NCBI GenBank assembly: GCA_036924085.1
Contig: JAVGWX010000002.1
Location: 153,906,071-153,970,070 of the forward strand
Length of the DNA: 64,000 bases
Source of the DNA: Ariolimax columbianus
Taxonomy: Eukaryota; Mollusca; Gastropoda; Stylommatophora; Arionidae
Direction: 5' to 3'
Both the position numbers and the translations under genes were made by a program. Shown here piece by piece: positions 1 through 11,480 of the stretch. The notes beneath the pieces were generated by a model. That model saw only the letters and a program-made list of their open reading frames with translations, searched no databases and was not told the DNA's origin. The stretch's first letter is position 1. The number at the start of each line of letters is the position of its first letter.

Positions 1-161
1 CGAACCTGCTGCTCGGCTTCCGAGCCTGACTAGTTTTGGTGGGGTTAAACTGAAAAAAAAATTGTTCTTTCATGAAGACCTCGTGCCAAAAATGATTCAC
101 ATTTCCGTTCCAGGTGAAGCATATGACCACAGCTACACGAAAAATGTATTTGAACCAACCG

Positions 162-306
162 AAGACTGATGTGTCTGACCGAAAGGTACAAATAACGCAG
201 TCAAGCTGTAAACTAGTGAAACAAACCATTTCGTTCTCCTGACTACATCTTGCCAAACCTCTGTTTAAGGCTTGGTAGCGATAGATTGAGAACGAACGCA
301 GACAAA
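162..306 (+). mobile_element. Family A dispersed element, 3' part
   Basis: This stretch matches the 3' half of a dispersed element seen at least eight times in the window (best unexpanded copy 11838-12213). Shared landmarks are the GACCGAAAGGT block, the CGCAGTCAAGCTGTAAACTA block and the GGTAGCGATAGATTGAGAAC end. The 5' half is missing, and no long GAA tail remains. Confidence 0.75.
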
Positions 307-309
307 TAA

Positions 310-420
310 TGTTTTTTGCTCATTTGCAGTGATGGTTTTATAACAATGGTCTCACATGATGAGGTTACTAGCCCTACGTTGTCATACACAACCGTCCTTA
401 GACGCCCTTACAACACGTTG
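310..420 (+). mobile_element. Family B dispersed element, fragment
   Basis: The block around ATGATGAGGTTACTAGCCCTA resembles segments at 14755-14825, 16600-16690, 23540-23590, 45325-45480, 56885-56985 and 63360-63520. These share a 'cacaatgaggttgctagcc' core followed by an 'agacgcctt' type segment. Only a fragment is present and similarity is judged by eye. Confidence 0.45.
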
Positions 421-1640
421 AGAGGAGGCCCTTTTCTGTCCAACCTCTAGAGAAAGAAGACTTCACGTATTTAACATAAAGAGTTCAAAATAATATTTCA
501 GTTATGTACGCTTGAAAGGCATCTATCACTAAATTGAATCCTTACTGAAGTCCGCACTAAAGACTTTCGGTGGATAAGCCGGTGTGCAAATGGTCAGCTT
601 CTAGTATATTCTACTCATTTAAGGCAGGCATGTCATTTCGTAATGATTGACATGTCACAACGACAGAACCAGTCTGTGGTCTTTTCTCAGCACATAGAAC
701 GTTCGCTTGTTCAACTTCTTCTTGTTGTTTTGATTCGACGAAAATCTTCCTGGAAGTACACACAGACTGATTACGTAAATTGAGCGTTGGCGTGTTCCAC
801 TCGAACACGACTGGCGTGAACTGTGTTTAATGCGTGATACATGTTATTGTGTATAATCTGACACACTAAAGGCGCACTGGGGAATTCCCAGTTTAGAAAC
901 GCAATACAGATGAGATCAGGATACACCCAGTACCTACCAAACAAATCCAAACAATAATCGCCCGGCTGGATGGTTCTGATCTTGGCTATTCTTGCTTGTG
1001 ACGCTAATCATAATGACAGCGGTCTCTCTATCCCTCTGAATCAAACAGTGGTTGTTTGTTTTGGGGCTAACCTGTTGGGCGCAAGGTGCTGTCCAGGACG
1101 ACAAGGAACTATAGACAAGTGTAGACAGCTCTGCAACTGAACAGAGCATGACACTCACTTGTCCTGACAGTCATAAATTGATGTCAAAATTGGATAGCAT
1201 AAATCCAGCAGATGGATATGGATGACAAGGGGATGCCACCACATTATCTTTCCCAAGAACGAGAATAAGATCATGTCGTAGATTCTAGGCTATACTGGTA
1301 AATAAGGTATCTCAGTAGAAGATATCAGGCTCATGGCAACAAGGACAAGACTTCTCGGTGTGCCTCTTAGTGAAATCCTTACCTAAACATTACATCATTG
1401 AACATCAGCACAATTAAAACACTGGGAAAGTGAGAAAATATCAAGGTTGAAATGAATAAACTAAATTGAAACATCCTCGGATTGAGTGAAGGAAGATGGA
1501 AAGGTGAATGAGAATATCACATCACATTATCGCATTATCCTTGGCGTCAGCTCAGCAGATGTGCCGAATGCGATCTTTTGCAATGCTGTACCAGCCATTG
1601 GTCAGGCTAACTAGTCATCGCAAACAAGGCCGACCACGTG
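421..1640. other. No recognisable gene or repeat
   Basis: Open frames here are short, lack known motifs and show no recognisable homology. I see no tandem structure. Ordinary non-coding DNA or decayed transposon sequence are both possible. Confidence 0.5.
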
Positions 1641-1658
1641 GACGTGTACAGGCACATG

Positions 1659-1976
1659 GCCACCAAAACGTTGTTGTACGTGCCCATCTGTTGTCAAGCA
1701 TAGAGCCACCAAAACGTTGTTGTACGTGCCCATCTGTTGTCAAGCATAGAGCCAAAAACGTTGTACGTGCCCATCTGTTGTCAAGCATAGAGCCACCAAA
1801 AACGTTGTTGTACGTGCCTATCTGTTGTCAAGCATAGAGCCAAAAACGTTGTTGTACGTGCCAATCTGTTGTCAAGCATAGAGCCACCAAAATGTTGTTG
1901 TACGTGCCCATCTGTTGTCAAGCATAGAGCCACCAAAACGTTGTTGTACGTGCCAATCTTGTCAAGCATACTTATT
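1659..1976. repeat. 46-bp minisatellite
   Basis: About seven tandem copies of a 46-bp unit containing CAAAACGTTGTTGTACGTGC and CTGTTGTCAAGCATAGAG. The first period runs from 1659 to 1704. Some copies lack short internal blocks, for example the shortened units near 1750 and 1840. The open frames crossing it on both strands are by-products of the repeat. Confidence 0.92.
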
Positions 1977-3214
1977 ACATGCCCAGCCAAACCATGTTTG
2001 CGTAATATCGCTTTCTCCACAACTATTCGAAACAAAGTTTGATGTCGAATTTCTTCGTTTCGGAACAATAGACTATCAAAGCCAAGAAAATAGGGAGGAG
2101 GGGGGAGGGGGAAGGTTCACTCACGACATGATAATGGCCAAAAAAGAGTGGCGTTTGTACTGATCAAGCACTAACCATAAAATTGTATTTATAAGACTAA
2201 TCACGGTATTTGTACACACAGTCCTTAAAAACATGACACGCCAAGTCCAACACATGACGATGAAGAAGTAGAGATCTTCGTCCGCCTGGAAGCAAATCCT
2301 TAGGTCAACTAAAGCGACAGAAAACAAACATGTCATCACTGGATACTAGAATGTGACACCTGGAGCGGACACTAATGAAGACAGTAAAAATATAAGGACT
2401 AGGAAAAAGAAATGATAGAGGACAGAGACTAGTGAAATTGTGGCAAGCAAAACAATATATAAGGAAGGACACTTGGTATGAAGTACTCCAGAGAAGACGG
2501 CATGCATCGATTAGTCCAGGAAACATGCATAGATACTAGCTTTATTACATTCCGATGACAATTCCATTTGGGAACCACGTGAAAACATGGCGTACCCTGG
2601 AGAGGATGCTGGCACACATCATAACCTACTTATGATGAAATGCTAACTATGGCTGAAGAATATTGCGAAAATAGTTGAAACATCCAAACGGAACATGAAA
2701 GCAATAAACGAGTTAGAAACAAAGGCTAACTTCAAATGAAAGGTCGAAGAAAACATTGGAAGCAACATCCCTACTGGCAATACAGATCAGCAGTGCTAAT
2801 ATAAACAAATGGTAATAAAGGGTGCAGTAGAGTGAACTGTAGGAAGACAGAAAGTAGAAATCGAGAACCTTAGATGACAGATAAAATACTGAATATGAAG
2901 AAATAAGGACGACGGAGGACGAAAGCAAATAATTGGACATGAAAGGAACATGTATTGGAAAAGAAATAAAGAAATAGACTGACAGTGTCCAATGGAACGT
3001 GAGATCTTTAGTACATAGGATAGTTAAATAAACATGTATATAGAATAAGGCGATACAACCAAGAACAATTCCAGTCAAAAATGAAAGATCCCTGACACAA
3101 ACAAAGAAGACAACGGAGAGAATAAGTATGAATACTACACCACTTAAATACACCAAATTTTGAATGAGTAGAACTTACTGAGAACAAGAGCCTATTTTTA
3201 CGCAGCACTACACC
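1977..3214. other. No recognisable gene; possible decayed LINE upstream sequence
   Basis: Purine-rich A-heavy DNA on the plus strand without a clear domain. Because a LINE RT remnant begins at about 3215 on the plus strand, the last few hundred bases may be its decayed 5' part (endonuclease or linker). I could not find a diagnostic motif, so this stays a guess. Confidence 0.4.
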
Positions 3215-4375
3215 ATAAACCACAGCAAACAGCAAAACACCAGGGACAGATGACATCCCCGTCAAATCACTAAAGTCAGCAAAACATGCACTGCAAGCGT
3301 TACTTGTCCATCAAGTGAACACGTTCTGTCAAGTATGGCCAACAGATCATGCAACACCAGTGATCATCGAAATGCCCCCAAAAAATTAAATGCGATTGAT
3401 TGAAAGCCAGATGTCATCTGTGCTAAACAAAAATTAGTTTGGATTCCGAAAGGATAGAGGCACTAGAGACACAGTTGAAGCTCTAAAGTTTTCTGCAGAG
3501 AGAATGACTGAACAGGGTAAAGCTCTCTTGATCTACTCTTTTGGCTACGAAATAATCTTTGACTTGGTGTAATGGAACAAACATTTCCTTATTTTAGAAC
3601 AGCTTACAGTGTCTAGAGCAATAATTCAACTATTGCATAAACTACATGAAAATCTTACAGCGAATACAGCAGCACTCAGGGGAGGAACAAAGTACAGTCC
3701 AAATAAAAAAGGGTGAAAGACGAGGATGTTTATTAACACCAAGTCTATTTAATGCTTTCTCCGAGGTGATGATAGAAGAAGATACCACAGAATGCAACAC
3801 AAATGTTAAGATCATGGCGAAAGAAAATATCCCTTGACTTTTTCGAACGATTAGGCCATCGTAAAAAAACAGAACATTCATTAGAAACGCTTCTCACCAT
3901 GACTATCGATACATCCAATGCATTTTGTATGAAGGATAATGTAAGCATAACACAAACTATGATAATACCCAAACCAACACAAACTATGATAATACCCAAA
4001 CAAACACAAACTATGATAATACCCAAACAAACACAAACTATGATAATACCCAAACAAACACAAACTATGATAGTACCCATACAAACACAAAGAATATATA
4101 TACAGATAGAGCGACAGACCTTCGAACACAGAGGTTATCATTTTTCTCACAAATAATTGCAAAGGTTACCCGTTGTAAAGTTGAAATTAGAACTAGCCTT
4201 GCAGTAGTGGAAAAGGCATTTAGTTAGAAACATACGCTTACAACGTCAAATAAGATCAATATTGAATTGTGTAAAATAGTAATCACAACTCATATCTGGA
4301 CCATAGCACTGAAACATGGGTGAATAGACCTTAAAAGCTTTTGAGAAGTCGTGCAATACTAGGATCCAAAATGTC
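3215..4375 (+). pseudogene. LINE reverse transcriptase pseudogene, copy 1
   Basis: A broken RT domain of a non-LTR retrotransposon, readable only by switching frames. In order: a finger-region match near 3225-3380 with the pattern KTPGTDDIP (families have KAPGxDxIP); FGFRKDRGTRDTVEALKF near 3439; a decayed palm A segment near 3530; the RGCLLTPSLFNAFSEV motif (family RQGCxLSPxLFN) at about 3720-3770; and a thumb segment near 4230-4300 with TSNKINIELCKIV then HIWTIAL. Several stops and frame changes interrupt it. The YxDD block is not recognisable; a 27-bp array lies between the palm and the thumb. The next LINE starts about 60 bases downstream in the same orientation. Clade is uncertain; CR1, RTE and related groups share these motifs. 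Confidence 0.85.
3951..4090. repeat. 27-bp minisatellite inside LINE copy 1
   Basis: Five copies of a 27-bp unit (cacaaactatgataataccc plus 7 bases) at 3951, 3978, 4005, 4032 and 4059. The unit is a multiple of three, so a nine-residue period (TQTMIIPKQ) appears on the plus strand. It lies between RT palm and thumb remnants of the surrounding LINE. I could not match the unit to a known RT motif. Confidence 0.9.
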
Positions 4376-4754
4376 GGATTACGCCAGTGTAGGACGATCT
4401 GATACCAGAGGAAATTGCTATACAGGCAAGAAATATTTTCACCACATCGTCACCTAGAAGAATGCATAGAAAACGGCACACAAATTGGAAATACATTACA
4501 GAAAAGACTTTGCGACTCATACAATGAAAGAAAAAGCTAAAACACGTCTGTATGGAGTTCAATACTGCGATATACAAGAATTACACAAGGAAAATCATCA
4601 GAGAGATTAGAAGAACAATAAACAAGTATCACGGACACATGCAACAGGATAAAATAGTTGCAAAGACAAGGGATGGAAGGTTCAAAGAAATCAGAACATC
4701 AGCAGGCAAGTTCATTCTCTCACTGCATGTAACACACGATGATGATGGTAATAT

Positions 4755-5395
4755 ACTGACGGAGAGCAAGGATATGCTCCAGAGAGAGAAACAATACACT
4801 GACGGAGAGTGAGGATATGCTCCAGAGAGAGAAACAATACACTGACGGAGAGTGAGGATATGTTCCAGAGAGAGAAACAATACACTGCCGAAGAGTGAGG
4901 ATATGCTCCAGAGAGAGAAACAATACACTGACGGAGAGCAAGGATATGCTCCAGAGAGAGAACCAATACACTGACGAAGAGCAAGGATATGCTCCAGAGA
5001 GAGAAACAATACAATGACGGAGAGTGAGGATATGCTCCAGAGAGAGAAACAATACACTGACGGAGAGTGAGGATATGCTCTAGAGAGGGAAACAATACAC
5101 TGACAGGGAGTGAGGATATGCTCTAGAGAGGGAAACAATACACTGATGGGGAGCAAGGATATGCTCCAGAGAGAGAAACAATACACTGACGGAGAGTGAG
5201 GATATGCTCCAGAAAGAGAAACAATACTCTGACGGAGAATGAGGAAATAGTTCAGAGATGGAAACAATTCCCTGACGAAAAGCAAGGATGTGCTCCAGAG
5301 AGAGAAACAATACTCTGACGGAGAATGAGGAAATAGTTCAGAGAGAGAAACAATTCCCTGACGGAAAGCAAGGATGTGCTCCAAAGGTGAAAGCA
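4755..5395. repeat. 43-bp minisatellite born in LINE linker coding sequence
   Basis: About 15 copies of a 43-bp unit (period checked at 4755, 4798, 4841) with ACTGACGGAGAGTGAGGATA followed by TGCTCCAGAGAGAG. The first unit is continuous with the LINE reading frame and encodes LTESKDMLQREKQY, a conserved piece of the linker just before RT in this LINE type. The repeated unit is therefore LINE coding sequence. Because 43 is not a multiple of three, each copy shifts the frame. Copies at the right end (5220-5395) are more diverged. Confidence 0.93.
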
Positions 5396-5604
5396 ATAGT
5401 GCAAAGACATGCAGGAATTCAGATGGGGAACACCAACATAACATCTCATACCAAGGACGATCCGCCGGAACCTACGATAAATGACGTCCGACTAACAACC
5501 GAGGCTTGAAGACAGGCGAATCACCAGGATGTGATAATATAGGAGCTGAACTCATACAAAAAGGTGGACAGGTCAGTTTGAAGATCTAACTAGCCCTACA
5601 CACA

Positions 5605-6035
5605 GTACAACATGGCCAACCTCATGGACTAGATATGTGCCCTCCCATCACCCACCATCACGCCCCACCAGCACAACATGGCCAACCTCATGGACTAGAT
5701 CTGTGCTCTCCCCCAACCCTCCACAACATGGCCAACCTCATGGACTAGATCTGTGCTCTCCCCCAACCCTCCACAACATGGCCAACCTCATGGACTAGAT
5801 CTGTGCTCTCCCCCAACCCTCCACAACATGGCCAACCTCATGGACTAGATCTGTGCTCTCCCCCAACCCTCCACAACATGGCCAACCTCATGGACTAGAT
5901 CTGTGCTCTCCCCCAACCCTCCACAACATGGCCAACCTCATGGACTAGATCTGTGCTCTCCCCCACCCACCCCACCCACCACAACATGGCCAACTTCATG
6001 GATTAGATCTGTGCTCTCTCCCCTCTACCCTTGCC
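5605..6035. repeat. 50-bp minisatellite born in LINE RT coding sequence
   Basis: About eight copies of a unit with ACAACATGGCCAACCTCATG and GACTAGATCTGTGCTCTCCC. Starts fall at 5608, 5673, 5723, 5773, 5823, 5873 and 5923; the core period is 50 bp. Read in one frame each unit gives WPTSWTRSVLSP, the counterpart of the W-P-x-x-W-T-x-S-x-x-x-x-P segment that lies between the RT finger motif and NYRTIxLIS. Both flanks of the array continue this LINE, so the unit is LINE coding sequence. Confidence 0.93.
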
Positions 6036-6684
6036 TCCTCCCCCAATGGCCGGTGTTCTTAAGCGATACGCTAACTACCGCACCATTGCTCTTATTAGTC
6101 TTCATAGAAAAATCCTCAGAATCATCACGAGAAGGATTGAACACGAATGAGCGAGGAAGCAGATATGGCTCAGGCAGGTTTTCAACTTGTAGACGCACGA
6201 GAGATCACATGATTTACGTGCCAAGTATTATTGAAAAGTGTCTTTATAGATTATACTAGCACTTTCGACTGCATGGGATACGAAAATATATGGAAAATCA
6301 TTGACAGATGCGTTCGCTATCCACCTGAGTCGAATGATCGAATCACTGTATATGGTATAACAAGCAACGGCCAAAATAGTTGGAGAGACATCGGACTGGT
6401 TCAATTTTCATAAGGGGATACGACATTGATGCATGGTCTCCCCTTATCTGTTCAATATCTATGCAGAAAATATGAGAAATGTCAGGAATGGCAAACAGTA
6501 CAAAAAGATCGACCCGTTCACAGACTACGGGAATGCAATGTCAAAACTAAGATACGCAGATGATATAGTTGCTTTTTCGAACAAACGCTGTGTGGGGCTA
6601 GAACGGATGATCCTGTCGGTCAAACGACAGCGAGGAACACAAACTATTCATAAATAAGTGTAGGACTAAGATAATGAGCACTAA

Positions 6685-6845
6685 CAAGTCAGCAGTCAGA
6701 CCTAGTTACCCTAGACAAGTCAGCAGTCAGACCTAGTTACCCTAGACAAGTCAGCAGTCAGACCTAGTTACCCTAGACAAGTCAGCAGTCAGACCTAGTT
6801 ACCCTAGACAAGTCAGCAGTCAGACCTAGTTACCCTAGACAAGCA
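6685..6845. repeat. 31-bp minisatellite at the LINE copy 2 RT thumb
   Basis: Five copies of a 31-bp unit (CAAGTCAGCAGTCAGACCTA plus GTTACCCTAGA) starting at 6685, 6716, 6747, 6778 and 6809. The first unit is continuous with the LINE frame right after the conserved KIM segment (RTKIMSTNKSAVRPSY), so the seed was RT coding sequence. No LINE motif is recognisable after the array. Confidence 0.92.
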
Positions 6846-7270
6846 CCAAATTAAGAACAACGCTAGTTGTGTCTCGAGTCGACCATAAGCAGCGACAGAA
6901 ATCCCCCCAGAAATGGCCATCTCTAAATTCAAGGTCATAGGCCAGAACTCATACCACTACTCGTGTTGCATCGTCCTTACCTGGTCATTCAATGCCCAGT
7001 AACACGTTTATCGAGAAGTGGCCCTCTTAGATTTTCCTCTTTCGATGTAGTTTGTGTCAACAGTTTTCCTCCTCACCGTCTCCTGACTCAATAAGACAGT
7101 CTATTTGGTCTTCCACGTTGAAGGCGGGCTATGTCAAGGCCTATATCTCTGCACTGCACCTGCCCGGTGGAGTTCCATAGCGCAACTATCATCACGAGAT
7201 TTATTTAACTAGGTACTCATTCGTGTAGAGGGAAAGAGAGAAACAGAAAGAGAGAGAGAGATAGAGAGAT

Positions 7271-7303
<33 letters not shown>

Positions 7304-7977
7304 ATGTGAGAATTACGTGATCTTGTGGTTTCTGGTGCGCCTTCTGGCTCAGTATCTCTTAAAGGGAGTCTGGGCTCATCATCAATTGTCTGAGGAAGAA
7401 CATATCACGAGAACAGCTAGTTTGGGCACACTGTTACAACGAGTAAAACGCAAAGGATATGGGACATAGGGCAGCAGAATGGTTTCGAAACCTGCTTGCC
7501 GATATGGAGGGCAGAAGATCGAAACCGCGGTAAGGCGTAAGTATGGTTTTTCTATTGTTGGTAAAGTACAAACACGACGTGACAACATCAGTGACGGAGC
7601 GACCTGTAGCTCTCAGCCTTAAAGAAACCATCGACCACCCCAGTAATGGAAATAACGTCGTACGGCAGTTTCATTTAACAGAATTGGTCAGAAGTCGGTC
7701 CAACGCAGATATGATAAACAACAATGATCAGGAAACTGTGGAGATATATGACAACCTGTACATCTCCACAGAGCACATAATGATGATGCCTCACATGATG
7801 CAGAATATAGTTTTAAAGCTACAGTTTTCCTTCCCTAAGGCGATTTACAGCCTGTGGCAAATGGGCTCTTTTTGGGAATTCTGGTGTACGCACAAATAGT
7901 CAAATCGAGAGCAAGTCAATGACACAGTGTATTGATATCAGACACAAGATCTTGCTTGTTCATTGTGAGCGTTTTCT
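6846..7977. other. No recognisable gene
   Basis: Apart from a GA microsatellite at 7225-7303 I see no structure. A 118-codon plus-strand frame at 7543-7899 has no recognised domain or signal sequence, and its composition does not stand out from its surroundings. I treat it as chance. Confidence 0.5.
7225..7303. repeat. (GA)n microsatellite
   Basis: Interrupted AG/ATAG dinucleotide tract on the plus strand, ending in an uninterrupted run of about 13 AG units before 7303. Confidence 0.95.
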
Positions 7978-10050
7978 CATAACAACATTTGAGAATAAAT
8001 TATGCTGCGACTTAACAGCACTTGAGACGAAATGAAATGGTGACTGACAGCACTTGAGACGAAATGAAATGGTGGCTGACAGCACTTGAGACGAAATGAA
8101 ATGGTGACTGACAGCACTTGAGACGAAATGAAATGATGGCTGACAGCACTTGAGACGAAATGAAATGGTGACTGACAGCACTTGAGACGAAATGAAATGG
8201 TGACTGACAGCACTTGAGACGAAATGAAATGGTGACTGACAGCACTTGAGACGAAATGAAATGATGGCTGACAGCACTTGAGACGAAATGAAATGGTGGC
8301 TGACAGCACTTGAGACGAAATGAAATGGTGACTGACAGCACTTGAGACGAAATGAAATGATGGCTGACAGCACTTGAGACGAAATGAAATGGTGGCTGAC
8401 AGCACTTGAGACGAAATGAAATGGTGACTGACAGCACTTGAGACGAAATGAAATGAGGACTGACATCACTTGAGACGAAATGAAATGGTGACTGAAAGCA
8501 CTTGAGACGAAATGAAATGGTGACTGAAAGCACTTGAGACGAAATGAAATGGTGACTGACATCACTTGAGACGAAATGAAATGGTGACTGAAAGCACTTG
8601 AGACGAAATGAAATGATGGCTGACAGCACTTGAGACGAAATGAAATGGTGACTGACATCACTGGAGACGAAATGAAATGGTGACTGACAGCACTTGAGAC
8701 GAAATGAAATGGTGACTGAAAGCACTTGAGACGAAATGAAATGATGGCTGACAGCACTTGAGACGAAATGAAATGAGGACTGACAGCACTTGAGACGAAA
8801 TGAAATGATGGCTGACAGCACTTGAGACGAAATGAAATGGTGACTGAAAGCACTTGAGACGAAATGAAATGGTGACTGAAAGCACTTGAGACGAAATGAA
8901 ATGGTGACTGACAGCACTTGAGACGAAATGAAATGAGGACTGACAGCACTTGAGACGAAATGAAATGGTGACTGAAAGTACTTGAGACGAAATGAAATGA
9001 TGGCTGACAGCACTTAGACGAAATGAAATGGTGACAGACAGCACTTGAGACGAAATGAAATGAGGACTGACAGCACTTAGACGAAATGAAATGGTGACTG
9101 ACAGCACTTGAGACGAAATGAAATGGTGGCTGACAGCACTTGAGACGAAATGAAATGTGGCTGACAGCACTTGAGACGAAATGAAATGGTGGCTGACAGC
9201 ACTTAGACGAAATGACATAGTGACTGACAGCACTTGAGACGAAATGAAATGAGGACTGACAGCACTTGAGACGAAATGAAATGAGGACTGACAGCACTTA
9301 GACGAAATGACATAGTGACTGACAGCACTTGAGACGAAATGAAATGAGGACTGACAGCACTTGAGACGAAATGAAATGAGGACTGACAGCACTTAGACGA
9401 AATGACATAGTGACTGACAGCACTTGAGACGAAATGAAATGAGGACTGACAGCACTTGAGACGAAATGAAATGAGGACTGACAGCACTTGAGACGAAATG
9501 AAATGAGGACTGACAGCACTTGAGACGAAATGACATGAGGACTGACAGCACTTAGACGAAATGACATAGTGACTGACAGCACTTGAGACGAAATGAAATG
9601 AGGACTGACAGCACTTGAGACGAAATGAAATGAGGACTGACAGCACTTAGACGAAATGACATAGTGACTGACAGCACTTGAGACGAAATGAAATGAGGAC
9701 TGACAGCACTTGAGACGAAATGAAATGAGGACTGACAGCACTTAGACGAAATGACATAGTGACTGACAGCACTTGAGACGAAATGAAATGAGGACTGACA
9801 GCACTTGAGACGAAATGAAATGAGGACTGACAGCACTTGAGACGAAATGAAATGGTGGCTGACAGCACTTGAGACGAAATGAAATGAGGACTGACAGCAC
9901 TTAGACGAAATGAAATGGTGGCTGACAGCATTTGAGACGAAATGAAATGGGGAATGACAACGTTTGAGATTAAATGATGCTTTGACTGACAGCATTTGAA
10001 ATTACATGAAATGATGACTGGCAGCATTTGAGAGAAAACAGCTCCTGACA
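7978..10050. repeat. Two-kb minisatellite, 32-bp unit, partly in a 95-bp higher-order form
   Basis: About 65 copies of a 32-bp unit with core ACAGCACTTGAGACGAAATG followed by AAATGGTGACTG. Variants end in GGTGACTG, GATGGCTG or GAGGACTG; a shorter variant lacks the GA of TTGAGACG. Between about 9200 and 9780 a short unit alternates with two long ones, giving a 95-bp higher-order period (short units near 9297, 9392, 9551, 9646). Units at both edges (7978-8030 and 9950-10050) are strongly diverged while the centre is uniform. Because the minus strand of the unit has no stop in any frame, very long minus-strand open frames appear; these are not genes. Confidence 0.95.
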
Positions 10051-10629
10051 TATCCATTTTGACAGACTTGAGATCAGTCAGTAATAATCAGTTGCAGCTG
10101 TCAGAACTCATGCTGCTGGCAGTCATCAAACGGACCTCGCCACACGTCTCACCCTCCGGTCTGTGACACGACAAAACGCGAGGGCTTTCTTAGAAGTATC
10201 TTCTCTCTCTTATAGTCGTGCTGCTCTGTCAAGCGACAGTGGGCACCTCGGTTTGTCTGTTCAACTTAACATCACAATCTTCAGCAGCGCGCTCAGGGGT
10301 GAGACATTTGTTTGCATGAAGGAAACAAAAGACGAATTCTTTCATAGTGATTTACTATTCAAACTGAAAACTTGAAAATATCAACATAGATTCGACACAA
10401 CAGTCTCGCAAGTTGGCAGAAATGCTGCTAAGGACTTTTAGAGAGTCCTCCACCTTATATCATAGTTCAGACGAGCGATCCAAATGACGTCCTAGTAGCG
10501 GTTTAAAGATGATTGACGTTTTTCACTAATCTTCCTCACTTTATTCCAAATCACAGCGTAGGCCACCAATTTCAGCGAACAGAGCAAAAAGGGAAAGATT
10601 GCACACACGGCTAACAAAGAGAATGGTCT
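10051..10629. other. No recognisable gene
   Basis: Mixed-composition DNA between two arrays. The longest open frame is about 70 codons with no recognised motif. Nothing can be assigned. Confidence 0.5.
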
Positions 10630-10835
10630 TCATCATATGTCATGGACGAACATCACATTACACATACACGTGATGCGGGAGTGTTGTCACATTCAACCTA
10701 AATGCAAGTGATGCGTGAGTGTCGTCACATTCAACCCACATACACGTGATGCGTCAGTGTCGTCACATCCAACTCACTTACACGTGATGCGTCAGTGTCG
10801 TCGCATCCAACCCACATACTTACGGTGCGTGATTG
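10630..10835. repeat. 38-bp minisatellite
   Basis: About five imperfect copies of a 38-bp unit containing ACACGTGATGCG and GTGTCGTCACATYCAAC (key positions 10667, 10705, 10743, 10781). The CACGTG palindrome recurs in three copies. Confidence 0.88.
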
Positions 10836-10837
10836 TC

Positions 10838-10868
10838 TTCATATCATCATCATCATCATCATCATCAT
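10838..10868. repeat. (CAT)n microsatellite
   Basis: A run of about nine CAT triplets. It gives a poly-histidine stretch in one frame, which has no coding support. Confidence 0.95.
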
Positions 10869-10924
10869 GTAGCGTGGCATCACAGAACGTCGCTCTCATT
10901 TAAGACATTCGATAGGATTTCGAT

Positions 10925-11480
10925 CAGCAGTCCGTCTATTCACTTTTCTCCATATTTTCATGTTTTTGTGTCCTTGATGTCACAAGACATCTACGTCTTG
11001 GTCGGCCTCTGCCTCGTCTTCCAGGAACAATGCCCTCCAGAACTGCTTTATCCAGTCTGTCATACCCTTGTTATGACCGAAAATACTCAGTTCCCGGGAC
11101 ATAACGTGGTCTCTTCTACACTCAGATCTTGCAGTATTGTTTGATTTGTAATTTTCTTTACCCAAGATATATTTAGGATTCTCCAGTAACATTTTGTTTC
11201 GGAAGCCCATATGTTCTTCTTTATTATTCTGTGCGATGGCCCCATGTCTTGCATCCCTACATTGACACCGGGAATACGCGTGCTCTTAGTATCGTCAACT
11301 GTAATTCTTTGTTAGCTTTGTGCCACACATTTCGAATACTTTTCAGTTTCTTAATCGCTACAGACAATCTTTTCCTTATTTGCTTTGCGCAGTCGCGTCG
11401 TGTGTTATCAAAGGACCAATGTATTCAAAGTAATCAACATGTTGTGTCTTCACATACCCGACCGAGATACTTCTTTTCTT
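10925..11480 (-). pseudogene. LINE ORF2 C-terminal remnant (after the RT palm)
   Basis: Minus-strand remnant of the RT thumb and tail of a non-LTR element. From 5' to 3': DYFEYIGPLITHDA near 11450-11410, a thumb block LSVAIKKLKS near 11373, LQLTILRARVFPVS then GCKTWGHRTE at 11310-11230, RILNISWVKKITNQTILQ near 11190-11135, and GIVPGRRGRGRPRRR at 11030-10985. These correspond to YLGSLIT, the LL/VYGCETW block, RRxLxISWxDxxTN and the basic GRGRPRRRW tail in LINE families. Two frames must be combined, with stops. The catalytic palm is absent, so this is a 5'-truncated or decayed copy. Confidence 0.85.

Larger units (their letters stand above)
4440..6845 (+). pseudogene. LINE EN-RT linker and RT pseudogene, copy 2, with three internal arrays
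   Basis: This element starts in the linker between endonuclease and RT (ITEKTLRLIQ near 4496, then YKNYTRKIIREIRRTINKYH at about 4567) and continues with DDGNILTESKDMLQR at 4738-4785. After a 43-bp array come DPPEPTINDV (about 5457), the finger motif TGESPGCDNIGAELIQKGG (5514-5570) and a WPTSWTRS segment. After a 50-bp array come NYRTIALISLHRKILRII (6073-6126), QAGFQLVDAREIT (6170-6208), FIDYTSTFD near 6236, MVSPYLFNIYAENM at 6433 and the catalytic YADDIVAFS at about 6553. INKCRTKIMSTNKSAV follows at 6652 and runs into a 31-bp array. Stops and frame changes make it non-functional. The order of motifs is the normal one for a LINE RT, so the arrays were added within a once continuous gene. Confidence 0.9.

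Noticed and set aside
7543..7899. 118-codon plus-strand frame as a possible host exon
   Set aside because: No recognised domain, no convincing splice or promoter context, and frames of this length occur by chance in this window.
7960..9297. Very long minus-strand open frame (445 codons) with a 32-residue repeating pattern
   Set aside because: It is a direct product of the stop-free minus strand of the 32-bp array. All three minus frames are open alike, no start context or domain is seen, and indel variants shift frames.
10833..11144. Plus-strand frame beginning with poly-histidine
   Set aside because: The histidines come from a (CAT)n microsatellite and the rest is antisense to a recognisable LINE tail on the minus strand.
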